Of a DNA stretch of 38,038 bases, positions 23,468 to 32,099 are shown one piece after another. Source of the DNA: Anaerolineae bacterium. Its GTDB lineage: Bacteria > Chloroflexota > Anaerolineae > B4-G1 > SLSP01. Location: the NCBI GenBank assembly GCA_016931315.1, contig JAFGFB010000245.1:1-38038 (forward strand), written 5' to 3'. The translations under genes and the position numbers were made by a program. Within the stretch, counting starts at the first letter, position 1. The number at the start of each line of letters is the position of its first letter. The notes under the pieces were generated by a model, which did not search any database, was not told the DNA's origin, and saw nothing but the letters and a program-made list of their open reading frames with translations.

Positions 23468-24276
23468 GCACCGACGAACTGCCGCAAAAATCTGCTCCCA
23501 GCGCGCCTTTCGCCTGGGACCTCGTCTCGGTCGCGCTCATTTTGGGGGCGGCATTAGGCCTCTGGGAGATTGTGGTACGGGCACGCGGGATTCCGGTCTA
23601 CCTGCTGCCGGCGCCATCGCTCGTGATGACGACGCTGGCGGCGCGCGCGGGCGACTACGGACACGCCGCCCTGGTCACCTTTGCACAAGCGATGGGCGGG
23701 CTTATTGCGGGGCTTGCAGCAGGGATTCTCATCGCCGTGCTGATTACGTACTGGAAACGCGTCGAACGGGGCGTGCTGGCGCTGGCAATCCTGGTGAAAG
23801 CCACACCGATGGTGGCCATCGCGCCACTGCTCACCATCTGGTTCGGCTTTGGGGCGCTGCCCAAGGTCATTCTGACCGCGCTCATCACCTTCTTCCCGGT
23901 GCTCATCAATGTTCACACCGGGCTACTCGCCGCAGATGAGGCCATTCTGGCGCTGCTCCACTCGCTGAACGCGAGCCGCTGGGAGGTGTTTCGCTATGCC
24001 CGCTGGCCTTCTGCCTGGCCGTTTTTGTTTGCCGCGCTGAAGGTCGTCGCGCCGCTGTCGCTAGTGGGAGCGGTCGTGGCGGAATGGGCGGGCGCCTCCG
24101 CGGGACTGGGACGCATGATGTGGCTGGCTTACAGTAACCTCAACATGCCGGCGCTCTTCGCCGCCATTTTCTGTTTGGCGCTGATGGGCGTGGGGCTATA
24201 CGGGGTGGTGATGGTGGCGGAAAAGCGCACCCTGTTCTGGCGCCAACTCCATGAAAGAAAGGAAGGCGGCTCATGA
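23464..24276 (+). CDS. ABC transporter permease (BPD type, SsuC/TauC-like)
   Basis: 270 aa with about six hydrophobic segments: residues ~18-40, 65-95, 98-118, 122-150, 185-215 and 225-255. The cytoplasmic loop that docks the ATPase is seen in LLHSLNASRWEVFRYARWPS (EAA-like motif). It overlaps the ATPase gene by 4 nt and the binding-protein gene by 4 nt. Confidence 0.92.
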   Translation: MSTDELPQKSAPSAPFAWDLVSVALILGAALGLWEIVVRARGIPVYLLPAPSLVMTTLAARAGDYGHAALVTFAQAMGGLIAGLAAGILIAVLITYWKRVERGVLALAILVKATPMVAIAPLLTIWFGFGALPKVILTALITFFPVLINVHTGLLAADEAILALLHSLNASRWEVFRYARWPSAWPFLFAALKVVAPLSLVGAVVAEWAGASAGLGRMMWLAYSNLNMPALFAAIFCLALMGVGLYGVVMVAEKRTLFWRQLHERKEGGS

Positions 24277-25334
24277 AATCCTTGAAAAGATTCGCCGTAT
24301 GGCAGCGTGAGACACGTTGCAGCACCGGGACCTGTTGGCGCGTCAGCCACATCCTGCTGGCGTATCTCATTCTCGCCCTGGCGCTCACGGTAAGCGGGTG
24401 CCAGAAGTCGCCCACGACGACGACGCAAGCGGATACGCTGGTCTTTATGGCGGGTTATAAACCGCAGGCGAACCTGCCCTTTGTGGGGGTCTATGTGGCG
24501 CAGGAAAAGGGCTACTTTGCCGACGAAGCCCTCACCGTCACGATTCAACACTCGGCGGGCAGGGGGGAACACCTGCAACTGCTCGCCGCCGGCAAGGTGG
24601 ATGTGACGACGCAGGATGCCGCCATTCTGCTGCAACGGCGCGCCGACCCTGGGCTGCCGTTGCTCTCCATTGCGCTGGTCGGGCAACATGGGCAACAAGC
24701 CTACGTCGCGCTAGCCGATTCCGGCATCGTCAGCCTGCAGGATTGGCGCGGGCGCAGCATCGGCTACAAAGGCACCCCACCCCCCGATTTACCGGCATTG
24801 CTGGATATAGCGGGATTGAGCGCCGAAGATGTATCGCTCATCAATGTAGGTTTTGACCCGCGGGTGCTGGTCGAGGGACTGGTGGAGATTTACCCGGTCT
24901 ACAATTCCAATGAGCCGTATCTCCTGCGCAGCTGGGGGTATGAACTGCAAGAATGGCAGGTGAGCGATTATGGGGTGCCGACGCTGGGGCTGGCGTATGT
25001 GAGCACGCCGGAGATCGTCGAGCGGGACCCCGAGCGCATGGAGCGCTTCGTCCGCGCCGCGCTGCGCGGCATCACGTACGCGGCAGCCCATCTCGACGAG
25101 GCGGTGGAGATTGTGATGCTCTATGCCGGCGAAGAAGCGGACCCCGAACACATGCGCTTCATGCTGGATACGGAGCTGCGGGACGCGCAAGTCGAGGGGC
25201 AGGCTATCGGTTGGCAAACGGCGGAGCAATGGCAAGCGTTAGCGGATAGCTTGTTGCAGTATCAAGCCCTTTCGGCGCCGGTAGATGTGAGCGCGGCTTT
25301 CACCAATCGCTTTGTGGAGGCGGCGGGGGAATGA
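24273..25334 (+). CDS. NMT1/THI5-like substrate-binding lipoprotein
   Basis: 353 aa. A hydrophobic stretch (HILLAYLILALALTVSGC) ends in a lipobox with Cys43, so the mature protein would be a membrane-anchored lipoprotein. The start is long (25 residues before the hydrophobic part). The mature part resembles the NMT1/THI5 fold: FVGVYVAQEKGYFADEALTV, GKVDVTTQDAAILLQ, GRSIGYKGTPPPDLPALLDI, EIYPVYNSNEPYLLR. Family members bind thiamine pyrimidine precursors, taurine, alkanesulfonates or nitrate. No TPP riboswitch or thiamine gene is nearby, so the substrate is left open. Confidence 0.88.
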   Translation: MKSLKRFAVWQRETRCSTGTCWRVSHILLAYLILALALTVSGCQKSPTTTTQADTLVFMAGYKPQANLPFVGVYVAQEKGYFADEALTVTIQHSAGRGEHLQLLAAGKVDVTTQDAAILLQRRADPGLPLLSIALVGQHGQQAYVALADSGIVSLQDWRGRSIGYKGTPPPDLPALLDIAGLSAEDVSLINVGFDPRVLVEGLVEIYPVYNSNEPYLLRSWGYELQEWQVSDYGVPTLGLAYVSTPEIVERDPERMERFVRAALRGITYAAAHLDEAVEIVMLYAGEEADPEHMRFMLDTELRDAQVEGQAIGWQTAEQWQALADSLLQYQALSAPVDVSAAFTNRFVEAAGE

Positions 25335-25374
25335 GAGGGGGAGTGGGAGAGTGGGTGAGGGGGTGAAATCCAGT

Positions 25375-26409
25375 ATGCCTGCCGTCACAGCGATGGCGCA
25401 TCCGAATCTGGCGCTGGTGAAATACTGGGGGCAGCGGGATACGGTGCGGCAGCTGCCGTTGAACGATTCGATTTCGGTCAATCTCAGTGGGGCAACGACA
25501 ACGACGACCGTGCAGTTCGATGTGGCGCTGGAGAAGGATGAATTTGAACTCGATGGCGCCCGCCCCTCAGCGGCAGCTGTGGCGCGCGTCAGCGCGCACA
25601 TGCAGCGCATTCGAGCGCTGGCGGGTATACCCACCTATGCCAGGGTGCAATCGCGCAATTCCTTTCCCGCCGGCATTGGCATCGCCTCATCGGCATCAGG
25701 GTTTGCCGCGCTGACGTTGGCGGGCACACGCGCCGCCGGGCTGGCGCTGGATGCAAAGGCGCTCTCCTCGCTGGCGCGTCTGGGGTCAGGCTCCGCCTGC
25801 CGCTCGATCCCCGACGGTTTTGCGGAATGGCTCGCCGGAACGGGTGAGGATTCCTATGCGGTGCAACTGGCGCCGCCGGAGCACTGGGATTTGGCGATTG
25901 TGACGGTGTATTTCGACCCGCAGCCAAAGGCGATTTCGTCATTAGAAGGGCATCGCGCCGCGCCAAGCAGCCCGTTCTTCGAGGCGCGCTTGCGGCAACT
26001 GGGGGAGACGTTGCGCACGGTGCGCTGGGCAGTGCTCGAGCGGGATTTCAGCACCCTGGGCATGGCGGTGGAGCGGGAAGCGCTCTCGCTGCATGTCATC
26101 GCGATGAGCTCAAGGGTGGCGGGGCAGCCACACTTGAGTGGCATCTATTACTGGCAACCGCAGACGCTGGCGCTGATGCACGCCGTGCAGCGCTGGCGCG
26201 CCGAGGGGCTGGCGGTGGCTTTTACGCTGGACGCGGGTCCGGCGGTGCATCTGCTGGTCGAGGCGGAGAATCGCGGGGCGCTGCTGGAAGCGGTGGGAGG
26301 CGTGCTACCCGCTCTCGGCGGGCAGGTGCTGGTGAGCGCTCCGGGAATGGGGGCGCGCGTGGTAGATGAGGAGAAGGGGAAGTTTAACGCAGAGAGCAGA
26401 GTGTTTTAA
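25375..26409 (+). CDS. mvaD: Diphosphomevalonate (or phosphomevalonate) decarboxylase
   Basis: 344 aa from the ATG at 25375 (GAGGGG 11-12 nt upstream); a GTG at 25363 is also possible. It is a GHMP-type decarboxylase of the mevalonate route to isopentenyl units. Signatures: AHPNLALVKYWGQRD, LPLNDSISVNLSG, the ATP loop PAGIGIASSASGFAAL, GSGSACRSIPDGFAEW, and the catalytic Asp286 in LDAGPAVHLL. A homologue from Roseiflexus was shown to use phosphomevalonate, so either substrate is possible. It starts 40 nt after the binding-protein gene and probably shares its transcript. The last residues (KFNAESRVF) are encoded by a TTTAACGCAGAG repeat that supplies the stop. Confidence 0.9.
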   Translation: MPAVTAMAHPNLALVKYWGQRDTVRQLPLNDSISVNLSGATTTTTVQFDVALEKDEFELDGARPSAAAVARVSAHMQRIRALAGIPTYARVQSRNSFPAGIGIASSASGFAALTLAGTRAAGLALDAKALSSLARLGSGSACRSIPDGFAEWLAGTGEDSYAVQLAPPEHWDLAIVTVYFDPQPKAISSLEGHRAAPSSPFFEARLRQLGETLRTVRWAVLERDFSTLGMAVEREALSLHVIAMSSRVAGQPHLSGIYYWQPQTLALMHAVQRWRAEGLAVAFTLDAGPAVHLLVEAENRGALLEAVGGVLPALGGQVLVSAPGMGARVVDEEKGKFNAESRVF

Positions 26410-26475
26410 CGCAGAGACGCAGAGGCGCTAAGGAAAGACAGGGTATGGGTGGCGCGGGTGATGTGGATAGGATAT

Positions 26476-26507
26476 AACAGCGCGCAACCGTGGGGTTGCG
26501 CGCTGTT
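26476..26507. terminator. Hairpin between convergent mvaD and glgC
   Basis: AACAGCGCGCAACC (26476-26489) pairs perfectly over 14 bp with GGTTGCGCGCTGTT (26494-26507), loop GTGG. It stands midway between two convergent stops and could end both transcripts. U-tracts are poor on either strand (GTGTT; ATATCC). Confidence 0.55.
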
Positions 26508-26524
26508 GTGTTACGGCTCAGGGA

Positions 26525-27787
26525 TTAGATAATCGTGCCGTCGGGAATGACCATGTCTTTAGGGATGACGACGATACCATCGCGGATGACGTAGCTCTTG
26601 GTCTCTGAATCCGGTTCACCGACGTGATTGCGGATGACGACGTTGCGCCCGATGCGCACGTTCTTATCGAGGATGACGCCCTCAATGACACTGCCCTCGC
26701 CCACCCCGATATCGGGAATGCCCAGGCGACGGTTATCATCTTTCTCTGCATCGGTCTCGAAGTAATCCGAGCCCATCATCACCACCCGGTGCAAGTGCGA
26801 GCCGGGGCGCAGGACGCTGCGCAAGCCGATGACGCTCGAGCGAATGGTGGATTGCTGAACCATACACCCCGGCGCGATGAAGACCTGCTGCATGTCGGAA
26901 TCCATGATGCGGCTGCCGGGTAAAAAGCGCGGGCGGGTATAGATAGGCCATTCGGCATCGAAGAAGTCGAAGGGCGGGTGGGAGGAAGTGAGAGCCAGGT
27001 TGACGTTGTAGAATGCCGCAATCGTCCCGATGTCCTCCCAATAGCCATCAAAGCGATAGGCGCGCACTTTCAGCCCCTGCTCAATCGCTGCCGGAATCAG
27101 GTGCTTGCCAAAGTCGGAGCCGGTCTGCTCGCGCAACATGTCGAAGAGCAGCCGCGAGCGGAAGACGTAGATGCCCATCGAGGCGGTGTAGGGGCGGTCC
27201 CCGGAAAGGCTCTCCAATCCAGCAAGGTTCTCGAAGGGGGGTTTCTCGACAAAGCGGATGATGTTAGAATCCGCATCAGCCTGCAGAATGCCAAAATCGG
27301 ACGCTTCCTCCGGCAACACGGGGTGCACGCCGATGGTGATATCGGCATCATTATCCCGGTGCGCCGCCACAAAATCGGAGTAATCCATGCGGTAGAGGTG
27401 GTCGCCTGAAAGGATCAGGGTCTCCCTGGACTTAGCGCCCTGGAGCTGGAAGAGTTGCTTGCGCAGCGCGTCCGCGGTGCCCTGATACCAGGAGGTGCTC
27501 GAAGGAGTCTGCTCCGCGGCCAAAATGCGCACCGAGCCACGGGAGAAGTTGTCAAAGACGTAGGTGCGGGAGATGTGACGGTGCAGGGATTCGGAGTTGA
27601 ATTGGGTCAAGACGTAGATGCGGTCAATTCCGGAATGGATGCAGTTGCTGATGGGAATATCAATCAACCGGTAGTGCCCCGCAAGTGGCACGGCGGGTTT
27701 TGCTCGCACCTTGGTGAGGGGATACAGACGCGTTCCGGCGCCGCCGCCCAGAATGACACTGACCACGTCGTGCATTGAGAAACGCAT
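26525..27787 (-). CDS. glgC: Glucose-1-phosphate adenylyltransferase
   Basis: 420 aa from the ATG at 27787, with AAGGAG 7 nt upstream; MHDVV four codons later is an alternative. It makes ADP-glucose, the donor for glycogen. Motifs: VILGGGAGTRLYPLTKVRAKPAV, YRLIDIPISNCIHSGI, LSGDHLYRMDY, FVEKPPFE, ASMGIYVFR, and SDFGKHLIPAAIE. A left-handed beta-helix C-terminus follows (VIEGVILDKNVRIGRNVVI). It is monocistronic with its own promoter at 27847-27875. No other glycogen gene lies in the window. Confidence 0.96.
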   Translation of the reverse strand: MRFSMHDVVSVILGGGAGTRLYPLTKVRAKPAVPLAGHYRLIDIPISNCIHSGIDRIYVLTQFNSESLHRHISRTYVFDNFSRGSVRILAAEQTPSSTSWYQGTADALRKQLFQLQGAKSRETLILSGDHLYRMDYSDFVAAHRDNDADITIGVHPVLPEEASDFGILQADADSNIIRFVEKPPFENLAGLESLSGDRPYTASMGIYVFRSRLLFDMLREQTGSDFGKHLIPAAIEQGLKVRAYRFDGYWEDIGTIAAFYNVNLALTSSHPPFDFFDAEWPIYTRPRFLPGSRIMDSDMQQVFIAPGCMVQQSTIRSSVIGLRSVLRPGSHLHRVVMMGSDYFETDAEKDDNRRLGIPDIGVGEGSVIEGVILDKNVRIGRNVVIRNHVGEPDSETKSYVIRDGIVVIPKDMVIPDGTII

Positions 27788-27846
27788 GGGAGGTCTCCTT
27801 TCTATGGATAGCAATGAGCCAGCTTCGATTGTGTGAATCTGTTCTA

Positions 27847-27875
27847 ATTATAGTCAATAGAGGCAAATAAGGCAA
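27847..27875 (-). promoter_or_regulatory. Promoter of glgC
   Basis: On the minus strand, TTGCCT (27870-27875) and a perfect TATAAT (27847-27852) are 17 bp apart. Predicted start near 27840; leader about 53 nt. The -35 side lies within 10 bp of the type A repeat that starts near 27884. Confidence 0.7.
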
Positions 27876-27883
27876 TCAGGGGG

Positions 27884-28363
27884 GGGGTATAGGGCAAAGG
27901 CTGCCGCTTATTGGGAAGTTCAAGCGGTTGTACTCAACCGCGGTCGGCTGGGGGCGATACCTACGGATAGACGCTTTGGCACGCTGAAGAGATGCAGAGG
28001 TAGTTTTTTTTTGTGATTTTTGCGGGCTGCGCCCGCAAAAATCACGCTTGCGGAGAGAGGCGCAAAGGGGGGTTTTTCTACGATGGCAAACCTGGCTAGA
28101 CGAACGGGCCTGTGGGCGATGCAAGAACACAGAGGGGTAGTTTTTTGTGATTTTTGCGGGCTGCGCCCGCAAAAATCACGCTTGCGGAGAGAGGCGCAGA
28201 GGGTTTTTTGAGTGATCTAGCCGATCTTGCCACTGTAGTTTTTTTTGAGTGATCTAGCCGATTTTGCCACTGTGGTTTTTTTGTGATTTTCGTGAACGGG
28301 GCGCAGCCCCGTTCACGAAAATCACACTTGCAGAAAGAAGGTGCAGAGAGTTAGCGGCTAAAG
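27884..28363. repeat. Composite repeat: type A element carrying a type B insertion
   Basis: A type A left end (GGGTATAGGGCAAAGGCTGC) and its usual body lead to hairpin n (28013-28045, loop TGC). Then comes a type B unit, 28084 (TGGCAAACCTGGCTAGAC) to about 28271 (CTAGCCGATTTTGCCAC). It contains hairpin o (28147-28179) and a duplicated right tail of about 38 bp (28205-28242 and 28243-28274). Type A sequence resumes with a perfect 20-bp hairpin p (28283-28302 with 28306-28325, loop GCA) and is cut off at the stop of the next gene. Frames found here are translations of palindromes. Confidence 0.7.
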
Positions 28364-28364
28364 T

Positions 28365-30203
28365 TCAATAGTTGCGGGCGACCAGGGGGAGGAAGACGGT
28401 TGTACCGGGCGGCGTGCCCGCACCATTGGCGGACAGGTCGAAGGCGCCGACGGCGTCATCCTTCTTCCAGACCAGCAAACCATACCAGCCCTCATTATCC
28501 GGGAGGTATTGCAAGACCTCAACCTGCCCGCCACCGCCGCTATCGGCCACGATTAGAGCCTGATTCAAAGCCTGCTGGGGACCGTTGCGGGGGTCGAAGA
28601 GCGCGAGCGCCAAATCCGGGACATCGGGCGCAACCTGGATATCAAGCAGTTGCCCGGGCAGAGCATAGATGTCGAACATGCGCGCTACCGATTCCGCCAC
28701 CAGGTTTTCCTGGGGGATGGTGGGCCGTTGCTCCGTGATGCGGCTGGCGCTTGGAGCGTATTCGATAGCATAGTAGGTATCGCCAGCGAAATGACTCACG
28801 TAGGGAAAATAGGCTGCAGGACCGGATTGGTAGCCATCCATGACCACGATGTCGGCAAGACCGGTCCCGTAGATCGAACTGGCAAGCACGTTGTTGTAGT
28901 CGGGGCTATCAGCCAGGTGCAGGTCGAGGTCGCCTACAGGTCCAGGACGGATGCCCATAGCCATCCACTGGTTGATCTGGGCCGGCGCCTGGTAATAGCT
29001 TGACGCCCCATTGTCGGGAAGCTCGTTAGAGAGCGGTCCCCCCTTGCCAAGAACCGGTTCAAGCTCGAGCCATTGGGCGTAGATATCGCCTTCGGTCGCA
29101 CCAGCACGCAAATCGGTCCAGACGACCAGATGTTGTCCCCCCACCCCCGGCGAGATGCGCGGGGCGTATTGCTCACCGGGAGCGGTCGTGATGGCATAGG
29201 ATACGCCTACCGGTAAGCCATCATAGCCTATCCGATGGACATGGATATTATCCCCCTGCACGTAGACGACAACGGTTTCGTCGCGCTCCTCGTTATCTGC
29301 CAGTCTGGGGTAATCGCTACCGGGAGGAGCAATGGAAACAGGAACGCCTCGCGCATTGCCATTCTGATCATAAACCTGCATGAATATACCGAGATCGGGA
29401 CTCAGAGTATCAAAAGCGAGGACCACCTTTTCATCTATACCATCCGAATAGGCGATAACCGAGGGAGAAGACTCATAGGTATCAGGCATCACAGGGGTAC
29501 GCCACCATCGATAAGACAAGTCGATGATACTCCTCGCCTCCAAATGCACCATATCAAAGCACTCGTACGCGATACTATAGATATCAGAACCGTACCTGGT
29601 CGCAACCTGGACATTGCGACCCTGTGTGCAACCTGCAGGAAGCTGTACATAGACAATATTGTTGAGGGGTCCATTATTCTTATCAACATGCCGCATGGCG
29701 ATACGACCGTCATCCATCTCCCAGACGACCAGGTAGTATTGTAGCCCGCGGGTCACGACGCTGCGCAGCGCCGGCTGGCCCGTATCTACGCGCCAGATGG
29801 GGCCCATGCTGCCGTTGGAGTGCACGAGGCGGGCGAAGACCTGTTCGGCGCTGATCCATGTGGTGAGACAGTAGTCCGGATCGTCACAGCTGATATCTGG
29901 TATGGAGCTGCTGTGGGTCGTGGAGGCGGCGACGCGGTAAGTCGCGATGGTGGTGGCGCCCGATTCAAGCCATCCCACGTACGGCTCAGCGTAGTAACCC
30001 AGCTGCGACTGCTCTGCCCAGGCGATGATGTATTTGTCGGTGAACCAGTCGGACCCAACGTTGCCCGCCCAGGCTTCATGGAAGTCATATCTCACGACTG
30101 AGAATTCGTTACCCACGAGGCGCGCCAAGGCACCTAACGGCGTGAGGAACATTCCGCCCAGCACGACCAGCGACAAGATTCTCTGTAGGATTTTGAAACG
30201 CAT
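28365..30203 (-). CDS. Large secreted protein of unknown function with LPLVxR tail
   Basis: 612 aa. Signal peptide at residues ~1-27 (RILSLVVLGGMFLTPLGALA). The body has recurring 'hydrophobic strand - VWxxxxxG - strand' segments (YLVVWEMDDGRIAMRHVD; ETVVVYVQGDNIHVHRIG; HLVVWTDLRAGATEGDIYAQW), suggesting beta-propeller-like repeats. A C-terminal part (LLDIQVAPDVPDLALALFDP ... WYGLLVWKKDD) resembles a bacterial pre-peptidase-type beta domain. The end is TTVFLPLVARNY. GAAGGTC lies 4 nt before the ATG. Last gene of a four-gene run, 19 nt after its neighbour. No enzyme motif seen. Confidence 0.8.
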   Translation of the reverse strand: MRFKILQRILSLVVLGGMFLTPLGALARLVGNEFSVVRYDFHEAWAGNVGSDWFTDKYIIAWAEQSQLGYYAEPYVGWLESGATTIATYRVAASTTHSSSIPDISCDDPDYCLTTWISAEQVFARLVHSNGSMGPIWRVDTGQPALRSVVTRGLQYYLVVWEMDDGRIAMRHVDKNNGPLNNIVYVQLPAGCTQGRNVQVATRYGSDIYSIAYECFDMVHLEARSIIDLSYRWWRTPVMPDTYESSPSVIAYSDGIDEKVVLAFDTLSPDLGIFMQVYDQNGNARGVPVSIAPPGSDYPRLADNEERDETVVVYVQGDNIHVHRIGYDGLPVGVSYAITTAPGEQYAPRISPGVGGQHLVVWTDLRAGATEGDIYAQWLELEPVLGKGGPLSNELPDNGASSYYQAPAQINQWMAMGIRPGPVGDLDLHLADSPDYNNVLASSIYGTGLADIVVMDGYQSGPAAYFPYVSHFAGDTYYAIEYAPSASRITEQRPTIPQENLVAESVARMFDIYALPGQLLDIQVAPDVPDLALALFDPRNGPQQALNQALIVADSGGGGQVEVLQYLPDNEGWYGLLVWKKDDAVGAFDLSANGAGTPPGTTVFLPLVARNY

Positions 30204-30222
30204 TGTTGACCTTCACCTGATT

Positions 30223-30531
30223 TTAGTTGCGCATGACCAACGGTAGGAAGACCGTGTGCCGTGTGATTACCGCTGCCCCAGGCCAGAAACCGCTGCTGAG
30301 TTCAAAGCCACCGCCGGAAAGTGCGTTTCCCGCCTCCGGTTGCCCCGCTGTGCCCAGCAAAACGAAGTCGCCGCCAGCGAGCTGGTTACCGCCGCCATCC
30401 ACAGTCCACCAGCTGAGCTCATAGCCAGCGCCGACCTGGGCTGGCGCCAACGCCTGAGCCTGGGAATTTCTCAGAGCCAGGAAACCGATGAGCAGAGAAA
30501 GCAACGCCAAAGTAAATAGTAATGGTTTCAT
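30223..30531 (-). CDS. Small secreted protein with LPLVMRN tail
   Basis: 102 aa. An N-terminal hydrophobic signal (LLFTLALLSLLIGFLALRNSQAQA) is followed by one short beta-rich segment: YELSWWTVDGGGNQLAGGDF, LLGTAGQPEAG and LSGGGFELSSGFWPG. The protein ends in TVFLPLVMRN. I associate the WTVDGGG...G.IGQPDAG...L.GGFW pattern with many Chloroflexota exported proteins; its function is unknown. It lies 15 nt after the preceding gene and 19 nt before the 612-aa gene. Confidence 0.8.
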   Translation of the reverse strand: MKPLLFTLALLSLLIGFLALRNSQAQALAPAQVGAGYELSWWTVDGGGNQLAGGDFVLLGTAGQPEAGNALSGGGFELSSGFWPGAAVITRHTVFLPLVMRN

Positions 30532-30546
30532 CTGATTACCGCCTTT

Positions 30547-32070
30547 CTACGGGCAAACCCCGATACCGCCAAGGTTTTGGAAGGATTCATCATAACAACC
30601 GTAACAGCGCGCCGAACCACCGGCGCTGGTATCCACGGGACCACCTCCCAACTGCGAGGCACCCACATAGAAGACAAAGTTGTCATCAGTGCGAATGGTG
30701 GGTTGCGTAGGATCTGCAACCCGAATCTCCGATTGCTCAATCTTGACAATATACACCCCACTGCCACCATCCCACTCGTTGTAAATACCAGATTGGGTAA
30801 CTCCAGTATTGGCACTGATGATGCTTTCACGAATCTTCACGCCGGCGTCAACATTGTACACACCAAAGGTGTATTCGGCCGATGAGCCTGTGCTCGTTAC
30901 AGCAGTTAGCAATGGGTTAGCGTCTGCCGTGTTATAGATACCGGCACTGATGTAGCCACCGGTAGCAGAAACCTCAACCTGGTTCAATGTGGGGAAAGCA
31001 TAGCTATTTTCGATGCCAACGTTATATGTGGTGCCACTGCCGGAGGCAGTGACCCTGACATGGTTCATCCAAGGGGAAGCGTGATCCCGGTTGAGGATAC
31101 CGATGTTCTTTAAGGAAGCATTCGTTGCCAAAACCGTGACATCGAGCAATTCGGGGGAGTCATCAATGTTAACAATAGCGACGGCGTAATCCGCGCCACC
31201 GGTATTGATCACCGTAAGCGAACGCAACGCAGCCGCATCAGACCCGATCACGGTACCCACAGTGTCTGTCGTGCTCCCCGTGTACTGGATAGTGGTCGTC
31301 CACTCCCCGGCGCCCTCGATATCCACGAACGGTTTCATGGTCACCCGTTCCACGTAGCGTCCCGGCGCTACCCAGATCAGATAATAATTATCAAAATCCC
31401 CATCGGTGACGCTGTCCACCGCAGCCTGAATCGAGGTGAATTGACCGCCTTCTTTGGCTACGACAATAACATTGGCATACGCACCGCCGCTTGCAGGCGG
31501 CAGCGGAAACCAGGTGCCGCCATTCCACGTCAGCACGTCACCCTCAGAGGGGAGGTTGTCGGAGACAGGATTCCCGTGCAGCGCGCCGGTAGAGACAGCG
31601 TGAAGGGCATAGGGCGCGGCGGTCAATCTCACACGAGGGCTCAGGGCAGTGTAGACGCCAGCGCCACAATCTACCTCAACTTTCATGTAGCGCCCTTCAC
31701 CGGTGAAGACATCTACGCCAAAATCAAGCCCCACCGAGAAATAGCCTTCATCGAGGATGATGTTGGATGCCGACTGGACGTTGCCTACGGGGTCATCCCC
31801 TATGGAGGATTGATAGAGGCTGAAACGAAAGTCACAAGGACCGGCGATAGGGGCGCCAGCGTCATCCGTGAGCCGCCCTTGATAGGTAAACTCATTGGTG
31901 AGGGGGTCGCCCAGCGGCAGCGCTTGCGCCTGATGAACTTCCAGGGGGTCAGAGACCTGCGGAGAAGCCAAGCCCTGCGCCTGACCATGGCGGGTAGAAA
32001 AAACTCCACTGCCAAGAATTAGCGCTACAATCAACACGACTGATAGATTAAACAAGCTATTACGTTTCAT
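30547..32070 (-). CDS. Secreted right-handed beta-helix (pectinesterase-like) protein
   Basis: 507 aa from the ATG at 32070, with GAAGG 7 nt upstream. Signal peptide: residues ~1-31 (LFNLSVVLIVALILGSGVF ... GQAQ). An N-terminal domain follows (FTYQGRLTDDAGAPIAGPCD ... LSPRVRLTAAPYALHA), also found in the neighbour upstream. Then the segment FTSIQAAVDSVTDGDFDNYY ... IWVAPGRYVERVTMKPFVDI matches the start of pectinesterase-like beta helices, followed by many short parallel-beta turns. The catalytic Asp/Arg pattern of pectinesterase is not evident. Cys-rich C-terminus (ARCYGCYDE ... GVCP); the LPLV tail is absent. Confidence 0.82.
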   Translation of the reverse strand: MKRNSLFNLSVVLIVALILGSGVFSTRHGQAQGLASPQVSDPLEVHQAQALPLGDPLTNEFTYQGRLTDDAGAPIAGPCDFRFSLYQSSIGDDPVGNVQSASNIILDEGYFSVGLDFGVDVFTGEGRYMKVEVDCGAGVYTALSPRVRLTAAPYALHAVSTGALHGNPVSDNLPSEGDVLTWNGGTWFPLPPASGGAYANVIVVAKEGGQFTSIQAAVDSVTDGDFDNYYLIWVAPGRYVERVTMKPFVDIEGAGEWTTTIQYTGSTTDTVGTVIGSDAAALRSLTVINTGGADYAVAIVNIDDSPELLDVTVLATNASLKNIGILNRDHASPWMNHVRVTASGSGTTYNVGIENSYAFPTLNQVEVSATGGYISAGIYNTADANPLLTAVTSTGSSAEYTFGVYNVDAGVKIRESIISANTGVTQSGIYNEWDGGSGVYIVKIEQSEIRVADPTQPTIRTDDNFVFYVGASQLGGGPVDTSAGGSARCYGCYDESFQNLGGIGVCP

Positions 32071-32099
32071 GCTGCACCTTCTTTGAGCATTGAATTCTG

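Noticed and set aside
27876-28172. A 98-aa frame in the composite repeat
   Set aside because: It repeats peptides produced by other hairpin copies (PAKITKK, CGRSPQKSQKK), lacks a ribosome-binding site, and has no independent support.
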